64,000 nucleotides of DNA from Sphingomonas sp. (lineage in GTDB: Bacteria; Pseudomonadota; Alphaproteobacteria; Sphingomonadales; Sphingomonadaceae): positions 1 through 64,000 of the forward strand of contig NZ_JAIXHL010000007.1 of the NCBI RefSeq assembly GCF_030145815.1. Reading direction: 5' to 3'. Numbering within the stretch: position 1 is the first letter of the stretch; each line of letters opens with the position of its first letter. The translations under genes were made by a program, and so were the position numbers. Below the pieces are notes generated by a model, which saw nothing but the letters and a program-made list of their open reading frames with translations, searched no databases and was not told the origin of the DNA. This document shows, in pieces, positions 54,066 to 62,143 of this stretch.

Positions 54066-55189
54066 TTGCTCGACGATGTCAGCACCGCCTCTTCGCGAAT
54101 GACATAGACCGGGCCGATCTCGATCTCCTGCCGGGCAGCCCCGGTGTGCAGCGCCAGCTGGCCCGTTCCCTTGGCGATGTCCATCGGGGCTTGGGTGCGG
54201 AACTGATAGAGCCGCCAGTTCGGCCCGACCTGCACCGGCTTGTCGAGGAATCCGTCATAGGGCGCGGCGTTCTTCTGGATGCGCACCGACAGCATCCCCT
54301 GGCCATCCGGCGTCGCCGCCGACAAGGTGCGCGCGAGCACCGCGACCAGCAGAACATCGCCCTCCTTGATCTCCTCGTTCAGCGTTACGCTCGCGCCCGA
54401 GGCGTAGGGTGCGGCCCCGGCATTGGCGACGCTGAACAGCGTGCCGACGCGGCCATAGACATTGGTCACGGTCGCCTTGGTCGTCTGCCCCGCGCCGTGA
54501 AAGCCCCAGTCGCGATTGGCGGGGTCGTTGAGCATCCGGCCCTTGTCCTTCAGCTGCGGCGGCAGCTCGGGATCAGGGGCGGCGGTGGTTTCGACCCGCT
54601 TTGTCGTGCGGATGCTCGTCGCGCCTTCGACCACGATCACCTGGCCGATCTCGATGGTCTGCTTGGCCCCGGCGAGCTGAAGCCCGACCACCGCCTGCCC
54701 GGTCGGCAGCGCCTTGTCCGATCGCGCGGTGACTTCGTACAGCGCCCATTCGCTGCCGATATCGAGCACCGTGTCGCCAAAGCCGGCATAGGGCGCGGCG
54801 TTCTGCTGAAAGCGCACGCCGATCTTGCCCTTGCCGCCGGGCGCGTCGGACTTCACGGTCCGCGCGTAAAAGGCGACCGTCACGTCGCGTCCGACCGCGA
54901 TGCCGCGCCGAATCGGCACGTTCGCGCCGCTGTCATAGATATTCGCGCCGGCGCGCGGCACCTCGACCCGCACGGCGGCACCGCCGCCGGGGATCGCCGG
55001 ATCCTGAACATTCTTCGTCTTCTGCTCGGCGCCGTAAAAGGCCCAGTCCATCCGCGAGGGATCGTTGATCAGCGTCCCGGGCAGCGCATCGTCGAGCGCC
55101 TGAAGCTCGGCGGTCGGCTGGTCTTGTGCCACCACGGCAGCGGGAGTCAGCGCGGTCAGCGCCATCGCCGCGATCAAACCGCGCTTCAT
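54062..55189 (-). CDS. Secreted protein with two tandem jelly-roll-like domains, no catalytic domain
   Basis: A 375-residue secreted protein (signal peptide ending VVAQ-DQ near residue 22) built from two homologous domains of about 150 residues (42-192 and 221-375). Each begins NDP-x3-DW-F and shares GA-QKTK/GAGQTTK, QNAAPYAGF/KNAAPYDGF and a final IEIGQV/IEIGPV. The pattern resembles carbohydrate-binding modules of the CBM4/9/22 type, but no assignment is certain. It lacks any glycosidase domain. ATG 55189 overlaps the GH5 stop, so it is coupled to the GH5 enzyme and may hold or present its substrate in the periplasm or at the surface. Confidence 0.75.
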   Translation of the reverse strand: MKRGLIAAMALTALTPAAVVAQDQPTAELQALDDALPGTLINDPSRMDWAFYGAEQKTKNVQDPAIPGGGAAVRVEVPRAGANIYDSGANVPIRRGIAVGRDVTVAFYARTVKSDAPGGKGKIGVRFQQNAAPYAGFGDTVLDIGSEWALYEVTARSDKALPTGQAVVGLQLAGAKQTIEIGQVIVVEGATSIRTTKRVETTAAPDPELPPQLKDKGRMLNDPANRDWGFHGAGQTTKATVTNVYGRVGTLFSVANAGAAPYASGASVTLNEEIKEGDVLLVAVLARTLSAATPDGQGMLSVRIQKNAAPYDGFLDKPVQVGPNWRLYQFRTQAPMDIAKGTGQLALHTGAARQEIEIGPVYVIREEAVLTSSSN

Positions 55190-56181
55190 TCCGGCAGCCC
55201 CATCGCGCCGCGCAGACCCGGAAGCCATTGCTTCTTCTCCTTGTCGTAAAATGGGAAGGTGTTGCTGTACGCCCATGTGCACATGCCGATGTCCATCGGG
55301 CCGAACGCGGCGGTGACCGCACGGTGATAGGCGACGCGCTGGTCAAGGCTGGTCGTCGTGTGTGCGCCGGTTTCGCCCATGAACGGCGTCTTGCCGGTGC
55401 GCGCGATATAGGCGCGGATCTTCTCGACATCGCGCTTCAGGCGCAGCACATCCTCTGCGGTGCCATAGGTTCGGCCGAGCGGCGGGGCGGGATTGACCCA
55501 GCTCGCACCCTGATGGGTGAAGTCGAACGGCTCGTAGTAATGGAAGGTCGGAACGACATGGGGATCGTCGGGCAGCGGCAGCGTCGCCAGGCTGTCGATC
55601 CCGCTCCAGAATTCGCCGCCGATGATCACCGGGCGATCGGGGTTGGTCGCGCGGATTGCTTTCAGCGCCGGGGTAATCACCGCGATCAGATTCTTGTTGT
55701 CGAATTTCTCGTGCGGCTCATTCTCGATCTCGAACCACACATGGTCGCGCGGCATGTCGGCAAAGCGTGCGGCGATCTGCCGCCACATCGCCGCCAGCTG
55801 CGGCGCGCTGCCCAGCGGGTCCTTGTGGATTGCCTCGAAATGATGGCTGTTGAGGATGACGTTCAGCCCTGCCGCGCGCGCTTGTTCAACCGCAGTGCGG
55901 ATGCGCTTCATATAGGCTTCGTCGATCTTGAAGTCCGGCCCAGGCCCGGCATGCGTGTCCCAGCGTACGGGAAGGCGCACGGTCTTGAACCCGGCCTTGG
56001 CGATGATCGCCATATCGTCATCGGCGAGCGGCTTGCCGCCCCAGGCGGACTCGGCGGGCGGTTCGAACGTGTTGCCGATGTTGATGCAGATGCCGACCGG
56101 CAATTTGTCAGTGCGCGCGGGCACCGCTTGCGGGCTCGCGGTCAACAGGGCGGCAAGCGCCAACGGGCCGATCATGCGCAT
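55186..56181 (-). CDS. GH5 endoglucanase-family enzyme
   Basis: A 331-residue secreted family 5 glycosidase. It has an N-terminal signal (about 1-22), the acid/base Glu155 in FEIENEPH and the nucleophile Glu270 in FMGETGAH, plus the conserved VRLPVRW and NSHHF. GH5 covers cellulases, mannanases, xyloglucanases and others, so the exact substrate is open; the rest of the locus favours a beta-1,4-linked plant polymer. It is the first gene of the operon GH5-tandem domain protein-epimerase-halogenase, all overlapping by 4 bp. AGGAGAG sits close before ATG 56181; ATG 56175 is an alternative start. Confidence 0.9.
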   Translation of the reverse strand: MRMIGPLALAALLTASPQAVPARTDKLPVGICINIGNTFEPPAESAWGGKPLADDDMAIIAKAGFKTVRLPVRWDTHAGPGPDFKIDEAYMKRIRTAVEQARAAGLNVILNSHHFEAIHKDPLGSAPQLAAMWRQIAARFADMPRDHVWFEIENEPHEKFDNKNLIAVITPALKAIRATNPDRPVIIGGEFWSGIDSLATLPLPDDPHVVPTFHYYEPFDFTHQGASWVNPAPPLGRTYGTAEDVLRLKRDVEKIRAYIARTGKTPFMGETGAHTTTSLDQRVAYHRAVTAAFGPMDIGMCTWAYSNTFPFYDKEKKQWLPGLRGAMGLPE

Positions 56182-56226
56182 CTCTCCTCGTTTGTCCGGC
56201 CACTGACGCGCCGTGTACGACTCGAT

Positions 56227-56240
56227 TGGTAGCGCTATCA
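56227..56240. promoter_or_regulatory. LacI-type operator, site 5 (GH5 operon)
   Basis: TGGTAGCGCTATCA lies 46 bases before the GH5 start. It marks the right edge of the regulon; no further copy is seen to the right. Confidence 0.87.
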
Positions 56241-56283
56241 GACAACGCTGGTCAATCGCGGTTTTGAGGGATGTTTGCAGGCG

Positions 56284-57447
56284 TCAGGTTAGCCGCTTCG
56301 CCCCAGCTTCACGCAACGCCGCGATGGTGGGAAACCCATCGACCGCCATCAGCAAATCCGCTTCGGCCAGGATCGATCGCAGCACATGCGCCGCCCCCTC
56401 CGCGCCGCCGAGCGCAAGGCCGTAGCAATAGGGGCGACCCACGCCGACCGCAGTCGCGCCCAGCGCCAGCGCCTTGGCGACATCGCTGCCCGACCGGATG
56501 CCCGAGTCAAACAGCACCGGCACATCGCCCGCCGCCGCGACCACATCGGGCAACAGGTCGATCGCGGCGATCCCGCCATTGGCCTGTCGCCCGCCATGGT
56601 TGGAGCAATAAATGCCGTCGGCCCCTTCATCGATCGCGCGGCGCGCATCGTCGGGGTGGCAGATGCCCTTGAGCACGATCGGCAGCGTGGTCAGCGAGCG
56701 CAGCCACTTCATGTCGTCCCAGGTCAGCACCCGGCCAAAGGTGGCGGCCCAGGTCATCACCGCCGCGCGCGGGTCCTCCGCCGCGGGCTTGGCCAGCATC
56801 GTCTGAAAGCGCGGATCGGACCAATAGTTGGACAGGACGTGACCGCGCAGCTGCGGGAAGTTCGCGGTGTTGAGGTCGCGCGGTCGCCAGCCGGTAACCC
56901 AGGTGTCGAGCGTCACCACGATCGCCTTGTATCCCGCCGCCTCGGCCCGGCTGACCAGGCTCGCGGCGAGTTCGGGGTCCTTGGGCGTATAGAGTTGGAA
57001 CATCCCCGCCGTGTCGCCCATCGCCGCGGCGACCTCCTCCAGCGGATCGTTGGTCAACGTCGAGACGGTAAGCGGCACTCCGGTCATCGCGGCGGCGCGC
57101 GCGGCGGCGATGTCGCCATGCCCGTCCTGCGTGCACATCCCCGCAACCCCGACCGGCGCCATGAACAGCGGGGAGGGGAGCTTCATCCCGAATAGCTCGA
57201 CCGACAGATCGCGGACCGAACAGTCGACCATCATGCGCGGCACGATGCCCCAATGACGGAAGGCGTCGGCGTTGGCCCGCTGCGTCTGCTCGTCTCCGCA
57301 CCCGCCCTGGACATAGGACAGCAGCGACGGTGCCATCGCCGCCTCGGCCCGCTTTTCAAGGCTCGCGAAATCGACCGGAATCGTCGGCAGCACGCCCTGC
57401 AGCCCCGCGCCATAGATCGCATGCTGATAGTCGCCATAATGCGGCAT
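56284..57447 (-). CDS. FMN-dependent alpha-hydroxy-acid oxidase/dehydrogenase
   Basis: A 387-residue member of the lactate/glycolate oxidase and lactate 2-monooxygenase family. It oxidises an alpha-hydroxy acid to the keto acid with FMN. Seen are the FMN-binding start of the barrel (LFMAPVGVAGM), QLYTPKD, LKGICHPDDA with the FMN Lys, and the active-site His/Arg in YCSNHGGRQ; the phosphate-binding FDSGIRSG follows. ATG 57447 has GGAGG upstream; the longer frame would run into the tRNA gene. No LacI operator lies in front of it, so it is probably outside the xylan regulon. The substrate is not evident. Confidence 0.9.
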   Translation of the reverse strand: MPHYGDYQHAIYGAGLQGVLPTIPVDFASLEKRAEAAMAPSLLSYVQGGCGDEQTQRANADAFRHWGIVPRMMVDCSVRDLSVELFGMKLPSPLFMAPVGVAGMCTQDGHGDIAAARAAAMTGVPLTVSTLTNDPLEEVAAAMGDTAGMFQLYTPKDPELAASLVSRAEAAGYKAIVVTLDTWVTGWRPRDLNTANFPQLRGHVLSNYWSDPRFQTMLAKPAAEDPRAAVMTWAATFGRVLTWDDMKWLRSLTTLPIVLKGICHPDDARRAIDEGADGIYCSNHGGRQANGGIAAIDLLPDVVAAAGDVPVLFDSGIRSGSDVAKALALGATAVGVGRPYCYGLALGGAEGAAHVLRSILAEADLLMAVDGFPTIAALREAGAKRLT

Positions 57448-57486
57448 CGCGTCCCCTCCCGATCCTTCCGCTTTGCGCGGAATGGC

Positions 57487-57563
57487 TGGCGCGCCCGGCA
57501 GGACTCGAACCTGCAACTCCAAGCTTAGAAGGCTCGTGCTCTATCCAGTTGAACTACGGGCGC
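57487..57563 (-). tRNA. tRNA-Arg(UCU)
   Basis: A complete 77-base cloverleaf on the - strand. The acceptor stem is GCGCCCG/CGGGCGC, the D arm GTTC..GAGC, the anticodon stem CGAGC/GCTTG with loop CTTCTAA (anticodon TCT), the T arm GCAGG-TTCGAGT-CCTGC, the discriminator is G, and CCA is encoded. It reads AGA codons, which are rare in GC-rich genomes. It is intact, with no sign of integration next to it. Confidence 0.96.
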
Positions 57564-57641
57564 GCGTGATCGCCCCGTTAGCGCGGATTGCGCGGGCCGC
57601 AAACCGCGATCATAGTTTGCGCGAGCGATCAGGGGGCTGAA

Positions 57642-58364
57642 ATGAGCGACGGGACGACGCCGGTGCGGATCAATGCGGGTCAGGTCGCGGGGGGACAGTT
57701 CCGGTACTTCGACTATGTGATGGCGGCATTCTGCGTCATCCTCGTGCTGTCCAACGTGGTGGGCGCGGCGAAGGTCGCGACGCTCGGCGGCCTCACCTTT
57801 GGCGCGGGCATCCTGTTTTTCCCGCTCTCCTATGTGCTCGGCGACGTACTGACCGAAATCTATGGCTATGCGCGTGCGCGGCGCGTGATCTGGGCCGGGT
57901 TCGCTGCAACGATCTTTGCGGCAGTCATGTGCTGGATCATCGTCATCATGCCGCCCGCCGCAGGCTGGGAAGGGCAGGAGGTCTATGAGGCGGCGTTCGG
58001 TCAAGTGTGGCGGATCGTCGGCGCGTCGGTCGTCGCCTTCTGGGCGGGTGAATTCGTCAACTCCTACGTCCTCGCGCGGATGAAGCTGTGGACCCGCGGC
58101 AAATATTTATGGAGCCGCACGATCGGATCGACTGTGTTCGGTCAGGGCGTCGACAGCCTGATCTTCTACCCGCTCGCATTTCTCGGCGTGTGGACGACCG
58201 AACAGGTGCTGACGGTGATGGTCACGAACTGGGGGCTGAAAGTGCTGTGGGAGGTCGTGCTGACTCCAGTCACCTATGCCGTGGTCGGTTTCCTGAAGCG
58301 GCGCGAAGGGGTGGACGTGTTCGACGAAGGCACCGACTTCACCCCGTTCCGCACGCGCGTCTGA
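57642..58364 (+). CDS. YhhQ/VUT-family queuosine precursor transporter
   Basis: A 240-residue inner-membrane protein with about six helices, of the YhhQ (vitamin uptake transporter) family that imports queuosine precursors such as preQ0. Family features are the FGAGILFFPLSYVLGDVLTEIYGYARARRVIW block, the WAGEFVNSYVLARMK segment and GQGVDSLIFYPLAFLG. AGGGGG precedes ATG 57642. The 54 upstream in-frame bases lack a start signal. The next small gene begins five bases after its stop. Confidence 0.9.
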   Translation: MSDGTTPVRINAGQVAGGQFRYFDYVMAAFCVILVLSNVVGAAKVATLGGLTFGAGILFFPLSYVLGDVLTEIYGYARARRVIWAGFAATIFAAVMCWIIVIMPPAAGWEGQEVYEAAFGQVWRIVGASVVAFWAGEFVNSYVLARMKLWTRGKYLWSRTIGSTVFGQGVDSLIFYPLAFLGVWTTEQVLTVMVTNWGLKVLWEVVLTPVTYAVVGFLKRREGVDVFDEGTDFTPFRTRV

Positions 58365-58368
58365 CCGC

Positions 58369-58734
58369 GTGTTCGACGTGTTTCAGGACAGCAAGCAATG
58401 GCTGGTCGACTGGACCGGTCTCGCCCGTGACGGGCTGCACGTCCATGTTGGCCTGATCGTCTTCTTCGCTGCCGCGCTCATCCGTCGCTGGCCGCTGCGC
58501 AGCTGGAAACCATGGGCGGTGGCGCTGGCGATCACGCTGGCGGGTGAAGCCTGGGACATTCGCGACACGCTTGCGGCCGGGCGGCGCGTGCGCCTCGACT
58601 ATAACTGGCAGGATCTCTGGAACACGATGCTGTGGCCGACCGCGATCCTGATCCTCGCACGTACCACGCGCCTGTTCGGCCCGGAATCACCGCGGCGAAG
58701 TCCTTTGACAAATCGCAAAGCGGGCGGTTGCTGA
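58369..58734 (+). CDS. Small membrane protein, unknown function
   Basis: A 121-residue protein with about three hydrophobic helices (LHVHVGLIVFFAAALI, WAVALAITLAGEAW and NTMLWPTAILILA) and the polar end SPRRSPLTNRKAGGC. The GTG start lies five bases after the YhhQ-type gene, so the two are probably co-transcribed. The pattern faintly recalls VanZ-like or other small membrane proteins; I do not assign a family. Confidence 0.68.
   Translation: MFDVFQDSKQWLVDWTGLARDGLHVHVGLIVFFAAALIRRWPLRSWKPWAVALAITLAGEAWDIRDTLAAGRRVRLDYNWQDLWNTMLWPTAILILARTTRLFGPESPRRSPLTNRKAGGC
58705..58718. promoter_or_regulatory. Possible FNR/FixK box
   Basis: TTGAC-AAAT-CGCAA resembles the FNR/FixK consensus TTGAT-N4-ATCAA, with two or three mismatches in all. 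It lies 53 bases before the gene at 58771 and overlaps the end of the previous coding sequence. An FNR-type regulator gene lies at 59233-59934. Confidence 0.35.
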
Positions 58735-58770
58735 CCGCTGCATCGTTGCTCCCGACAAAGGAGACCGACG

Positions 58771-59175
58771 ATGAACATGCCGCTGCACCAGACCGCATTC
58801 GCCGACGCGACCGCGCTGCCCCGCACCCGCGGCGCGCATGTGTTCGATTTGCATCCGGCGATGCATATCGGCGTGTTTGCGGGCTTTTTCGCCTATCTCG
58901 GGATCATGTGGGCGGCGTTCGGGGAGAAGGGGCTGGTGATCCCCTTCGCAATCTTCGGCGTGTTCCTGGCTGGGGCCTTCATCGTGCCCGGCTGGTGGGC
59001 GCGGGTTGCGCCGGGCGAGGGGCGCGCGCCCAGCTTCGCAGATTTCGTCGAGCATGGACTGCCGACCGGATCGGGCCATCTCGGCGCGGGCGGCGCGACC
59101 GTCCAGGTGATGATCATGCCGGTCATGCTGATGATCTGGGGCCTGATCGTCGCCGTGATCCGCTTCTCGGTCTGA
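58771..59175 (+). CDS. Small inner-membrane protein, unknown function
   Basis: A 134-residue protein with a soluble N terminus (LPRTRGAHVFDLHPAMH) and three likely membrane helices (about 32-46, 53-73 and 110-131). AAAGGAG lies upstream of ATG 58771. No family is recognised. The FNR-like box upstream and the FNR-type regulator downstream suggest oxygen- or redox-dependent expression; this is inference. Confidence 0.72.
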   Translation: MNMPLHQTAFADATALPRTRGAHVFDLHPAMHIGVFAGFFAYLGIMWAAFGEKGLVIPFAIFGVFLAGAFIVPGWWARVAPGEGRAPSFADFVEHGLPTGSGHLGAGGATVQVMIMPVMLMIWGLIVAVIRFSV

Positions 59176-59199
59176 ATACGAACCCTCACCTCACAGCGG

Positions 59200-59226
59200 G
59201 CGAGCCCTCGGGTTCGCTCGCGCTTT
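59200..59226 (+). terminator. Probable terminator
   Basis: A 6-bp GCGAGC/GCTCGC stem (59200-59205 with 59216-59221), with weaker inner pairing, is followed by GCTTTTT. It lies between the convergent membrane-protein gene and the FNR-type regulator gene. Confidence 0.5.
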
Positions 59227-59232
59227 TTGTGT

Positions 59233-59934
59233 TCAGCTCTCGGCGAGGTCGTCTAGCGCGGTACGGTCCAGGATCGCGATGCCGTGGCTGCCCTGCCGCA
59301 CAATGACCCCCGCATCCTCCAGCGCGGTCAGCGTGCGACTTACCGTCTCGATCGTGATGCCCAGCAACTGCGCCATCTCCCCGCGCGTCAGCGGCAGGTC
59401 GAAGCTTTCGGCATCGTGGCACGGCGCGGGACTCGCCGCCCGCGCAAAGGCGAGGATCAACGCCGCGACGCGCCCCTTGGCCTGTCGCTTCGAAATCAGG
59501 TCGATCAGCGCGCGGCTTTCGTCCAGCTCGCGGCTGACTTCGGCGAGCAGCCGCCGGGCGAGGGCGGGGCGGGTGTCGCTCAGCGCGGCGACATGCGACG
59601 CCGGAAACAGGCATGCCTCGCTGTCGGTCAGCGCGGTGACGTGAAGCGTCGCAGTCGGCGCGAACAGCTGGCCGAGCATGCCCGCCGGGTGAACCAGCGC
59701 GACGATCCGCTCGGTCCCGTCGCGGTCGATGGTCGACATCTTCGCCGCACCGCGGGTGAGCGTCGCGCAGACCGTGGCCGAGTCTCCCGCCGCGACGATT
59801 GTCTCACCTCGGGCATAGCGGCGATGGTGCCCGATCCGAGCGAGCTCACCGCGATCGTCTGGCGACAAAGCCGAGCAAACGGCGCGATCGGCGACCGGAC
59901 AGGTATCGCAAACGATCGGAGCCGGGCTGCTCAT
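59233..59934 (-). CDS. FNR-type Crp-family regulator
   Basis: A 233-residue Crp/Fnr regulator. The N-terminal cysteines C9, C12 and C20 (CDTCPVADRAVC) resemble the iron-sulfur cluster ligands of FNR. A cyclic-nucleotide-binding-like barrel follows with another Cys (ATVCATL), then a winged helix whose recognition helix reads LGITIETVSRTLTAL; ETVSR is the FNR DNA-contact motif. So it probably senses oxygen. ATG 59934 lies five bases after the purQ stop on the same strand, an unusual neighbour that suggests read-through transcription from purS-purQ. Confidence 0.88.
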   Translation of the reverse strand: MSSPAPIVCDTCPVADRAVCSALSPDDRGELARIGHHRRYARGETIVAAGDSATVCATLTRGAAKMSTIDRDGTERIVALVHPAGMLGQLFAPTATLHVTALTDSEACLFPASHVAALSDTRPALARRLLAEVSRELDESRALIDLISKRQAKGRVAALILAFARAASPAPCHDAESFDLPLTRGEMAQLLGITIETVSRTLTALEDAGVIVRQGSHGIAILDRTALDDLAES

Positions 59935-59938
59935 CGCC

Positions 59939-60604
59939 TCACGCCACCGCTTCGAGCAGCCCTTCGAACAGGCGGCGGCCGTCGCTGCCGCCATGCGCGG
60001 CTTCGATCTTGCGTTCGGGGTGCGGCATCATGCCCAGCACATTGCCGCCGGCATTGACGATCCCCGCGATGCGCCGCGCGCTGCCATTGACGTCGCTGGC
60101 ATAGCGGAACGCGATGCGGCCCTCACCCTCGAGCTGGTCGAGCGTCGCGGCGTCGGCGAAGTAATTGCCATCATGATGCGCGACCGGGATCGAGATCGTC
60201 TCGCCCGCATCGTAACGGCTGGTGAAGATCGACTGGCTGTTCTCGACCGTCAGCGCGACATCGCGGCACACGAAGTTGAGGCCCGAATTGCGCATCAGCG
60301 CGCCGGGCAGCAGGCCGGTTTCGGTCAGCACCTGGAACCCGTTGCAGATGCCGATCACCGGCACGCCGCGATTCGCCGCATCGACCACCGCGCGCACCAC
60401 CGGCGACCGCGCCGCAATCGCCCCGCAGCGCAGATAGTCGCCATAGGAAAAGCCGCCGGGCAGCGCGATCAAGCCAAGGCCGTCGGGCAACTCGCTCTCG
60501 CCATGCCAGACCATCGCCGGCTTGGTCCCGGTCACGCTCTCGATCGACACCGCCAGGTCGCGGTCGCAATTCGATCCGGGAAAGACGATGACGGCGGTTT
60601 TCAC
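59939..60604 (-). CDS. purQ: Phosphoribosylformylglycinamidine synthase subunit PurQ
   Basis: A 221-residue class I glutamine amidotransferase that supplies ammonia to PurL in purine synthesis. The nucleophile Cys lies in [10 protein letters not shown], with the His/Glu pair in [15 protein letters not shown] near the C terminus; PGSNCDRD and [15 protein letters not shown] are PurQ-specific. The GTG start at 60604 overlaps the purS stop (GTGA), fixing the start over the longer frame. Confidence 0.96.
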   Translation of the reverse strand: MKTAVIVFPGSNCDRDLAVSIESVTGTKPAMVWHGESELPDGLGLIALPGGFSYGDYLRCGAIAARSPVVRAVVDAANRGVPVIGICNGFQVLTETGLLPGALMRNSGLNFVCRDVALTVENSQSIFTSRYDAGETISIPVAHHDGNYFADAATLDQLEGEGRIAFRYASDVNGSARRIAGIVNAGGNVLGMMPHPERKIEAAHGGSDGRRLFEGLLEAVA

Positions 60605-60831
60605 TGCTTTTCCACCCGATAGTTTTCGATCACCGTATTCGCGAGCAGCTTCTGGCACATCGCGTCGATGTCCGCGTCGCTGGTGTCGTCGGCAACGTCG
60701 AGTTCGATCAGCTTGCCGACGCGCGCTTCGCCGACGCCCGCAAAGCCGAGCGAGCCCAGCGCGTGTTCGATCGCCTTGCCCTGCGGGTCCAGCACGCCGT
60801 TCTTGAGGGTGACGACGATGCGCAGCTTCAT
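60601..60831 (-). CDS. purS: Phosphoribosylformylglycinamidine synthase subunit PurS
   Basis: A 76-residue small subunit that bridges PurQ and PurL in the three-part FGAM synthase. It has the family pattern [24 protein letters not shown] at the N terminus. It precedes purQ with a 4-bp overlap. purL is not in the window. Confidence 0.94.
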   Translation of the reverse strand: MKLRIVVTLKNGVLDPQGKAIEHALGSLGFAGVGEARVGKLIELDVADDTSDADIDAMCQKLLANTVIENYRVEKQ

Positions 60832-60976
60832 GGGGTTTCCTCCGGGGATGTGCCGCGCCCTATGGGCCGATGCGCGCTCGGGTTCAAGATTTCATCGCCC
60901 GTTTACCGTCATGCGCGACACTCGGCGTTGCCGAGTCGCCATCGTGAAGGCTGGCCCGGCATGGAGTAAACGCGTC

Positions 60977-61126
60977 ATGGCATTTCTGGCGATCGCCCTG
61001 TTCGTCGCGCTGGCGGCGTTCGGCAGGGAGTATTTCGGGTGGAGTGACCCGAGCGGGCAGGTTCAGATCGCGCTGATCTGCTCCTTCATCTTCGGCATCA
61101 TCGCGGGGTTGAAGGCGAAGGGGTAG
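60977..61126 (+). CDS. Predicted 49-residue membrane protein
   Basis: Two hydrophobic helices (residues 2-15 and 30-45) around the polar link GREYFGWSDPSGQ, with the end GLKAKG. ATG 60977 has GGAG ten bases upstream. It is divergent from purS and followed by a long inverted repeat. No family is recognised. Codon composition is consistent with coding, but the small size leaves doubt. Confidence 0.55.
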   Translation: MAFLAIALFVALAAFGREYFGWSDPSGQVQIALICSFIFGIIAGLKAKG

Positions 61127-61146
61127 GGTTGCCGCGATTGTCAGCC

Positions 61147-61252
61147 GTCATCCCCGCGAAAGCGGGGACCCATCTCGTGCGCTGGCCATCCAATACGACC
61201 GTTGTGCGTATGGAAAATCCGGGAGATGGGTCCCCGCTTTCGCGGGGATGAC
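61147..61252. repeat. REP-like element with 30-bp perfect inverted arms
   Basis: The arm 61147-61176 is the exact reverse complement of 61223-61252. Each arm carries its own CCCCGC-GAAA-GCGGGG-type palindrome, and the 46-base spacer is unstructured by eye. It lies between the convergent 49-residue gene and purC. This motif (GTCATCCCCGCGAAAGCGGG) is, from memory, a common dispersed extragenic palindrome in proteobacteria. It may also stop transcription. Confidence 0.85.
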
Positions 61253-61264
61253 GAACTTGAGAGC

Positions 61265-62047
61265 TTACTTCCCGCGCTTCTTGCGGTGCGTCTCCAGGTC
61301 CAGCACCGCCGAGTCTGCGCCCTCGGGCAACAGGCCCAGTCGGCGTGCGACTTCCTGATAGGCTTCGACTTCGCCGCCCAGGTCGCGGCGGAAGCGGTCC
61401 TTGTCGAGCTTTTCGCCGCTGGCCATGTCCCACAGGCGGCAGCCATCGGGGCTGATCTCGTCGGCCAGGATGATGCGCGCATAGCCGTTTTCGTCGAAGA
61501 TCCGCCCGAATTCGAGCTTGAAGTCGACCAGGCGGATGCCGATCCCGGCGAACAGGCCCGACATGAAATCGTTCACGCGGATCGCCATGTCGGCCATGTC
61601 GTGCAGCTCTTCCTGCGCGGCCCAGCCAAAGCACAGGATATGCTCGTCGGTGACCAGCGGGTCGCCCAGCGCGTCGTCCTTGAAATAATATTCGATGATC
61701 GTGCGCGGCAGCGGCGTGCCCTCCTCGATCCCCAGCTTCTTGGCCAGCGATCCGGCGACGACGTTGCGCACCACCACCTCGATCGGAACGATCTCGACCT
61801 GGCGGATCAGCTGCTCGCGCATGTTCAGGCGGCGGATGAAGTGGGTCGGGATGCCGATATTGCCGAGCAGCGTGAAGATATGCTCGGAAATCCGGTTGTT
61901 GAGCACGCCCTTGCCGTTGATCGTGCCCTTTTTCTGGGCGTTGAACGCGGTCGCATCGTCCTTGAAATACTGGATCAGCGTACCGGGTTCGGGGCCTTCG
62001 TAGAGGATCTTGGCCTTGCCCTCATAGATCTGGCGGCGGCGTGCCAT
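61265..62047 (-). CDS. purC: SAICAR synthetase
   Basis: A 260-residue phosphoribosylaminoimidazole-succinocarboxamide synthase of purine synthesis, joining CAIR and aspartate with ATP. Landmarks are [11 protein letters not shown] at the N terminus, [27 protein letters not shown] and the [19 protein letters not shown] end. ATG 62047 begins the standard protein; the frame's 32 upstream codons are unsupported. It is in the same direction as purS-purQ but separated by the repeat and a small gene. Confidence 0.96.
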   Translation of the reverse strand: MARRRQIYEGKAKILYEGPEPGTLIQYFKDDATAFNAQKKGTINGKGVLNNRISEHIFTLLGNIGIPTHFIRRLNMREQLIRQVEIVPIEVVVRNVVAGSLAKKLGIEEGTPLPRTIIEYYFKDDALGDPLVTDEHILCFGWAAQEELHDMADMAIRVNDFMSGLFAGIGIRLVDFKLEFGRIFDENGYARIILADEISPDGCRLWDMASGEKLDKDRFRRDLGGEVEAYQEVARRLGLLPEGADSAVLDLETHRKKRGK

Positions 62048-62143
62048 AGGGGGTCCTTCAGAAACGCGGTGCCCCGGCGGCACGGTCGCGCGACGCCGGG
62101 GCTGTAAGGGCGGGCCTATATCGAAAGCCGACCCGGGGCGCAA

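Noticed and set aside
56284..57522. Longer alpha-hydroxy-acid oxidase starting at 57522
   Set aside because: It would overlap the tRNA-Arg gene; ATG 57447 with GGAGG fits the family start.
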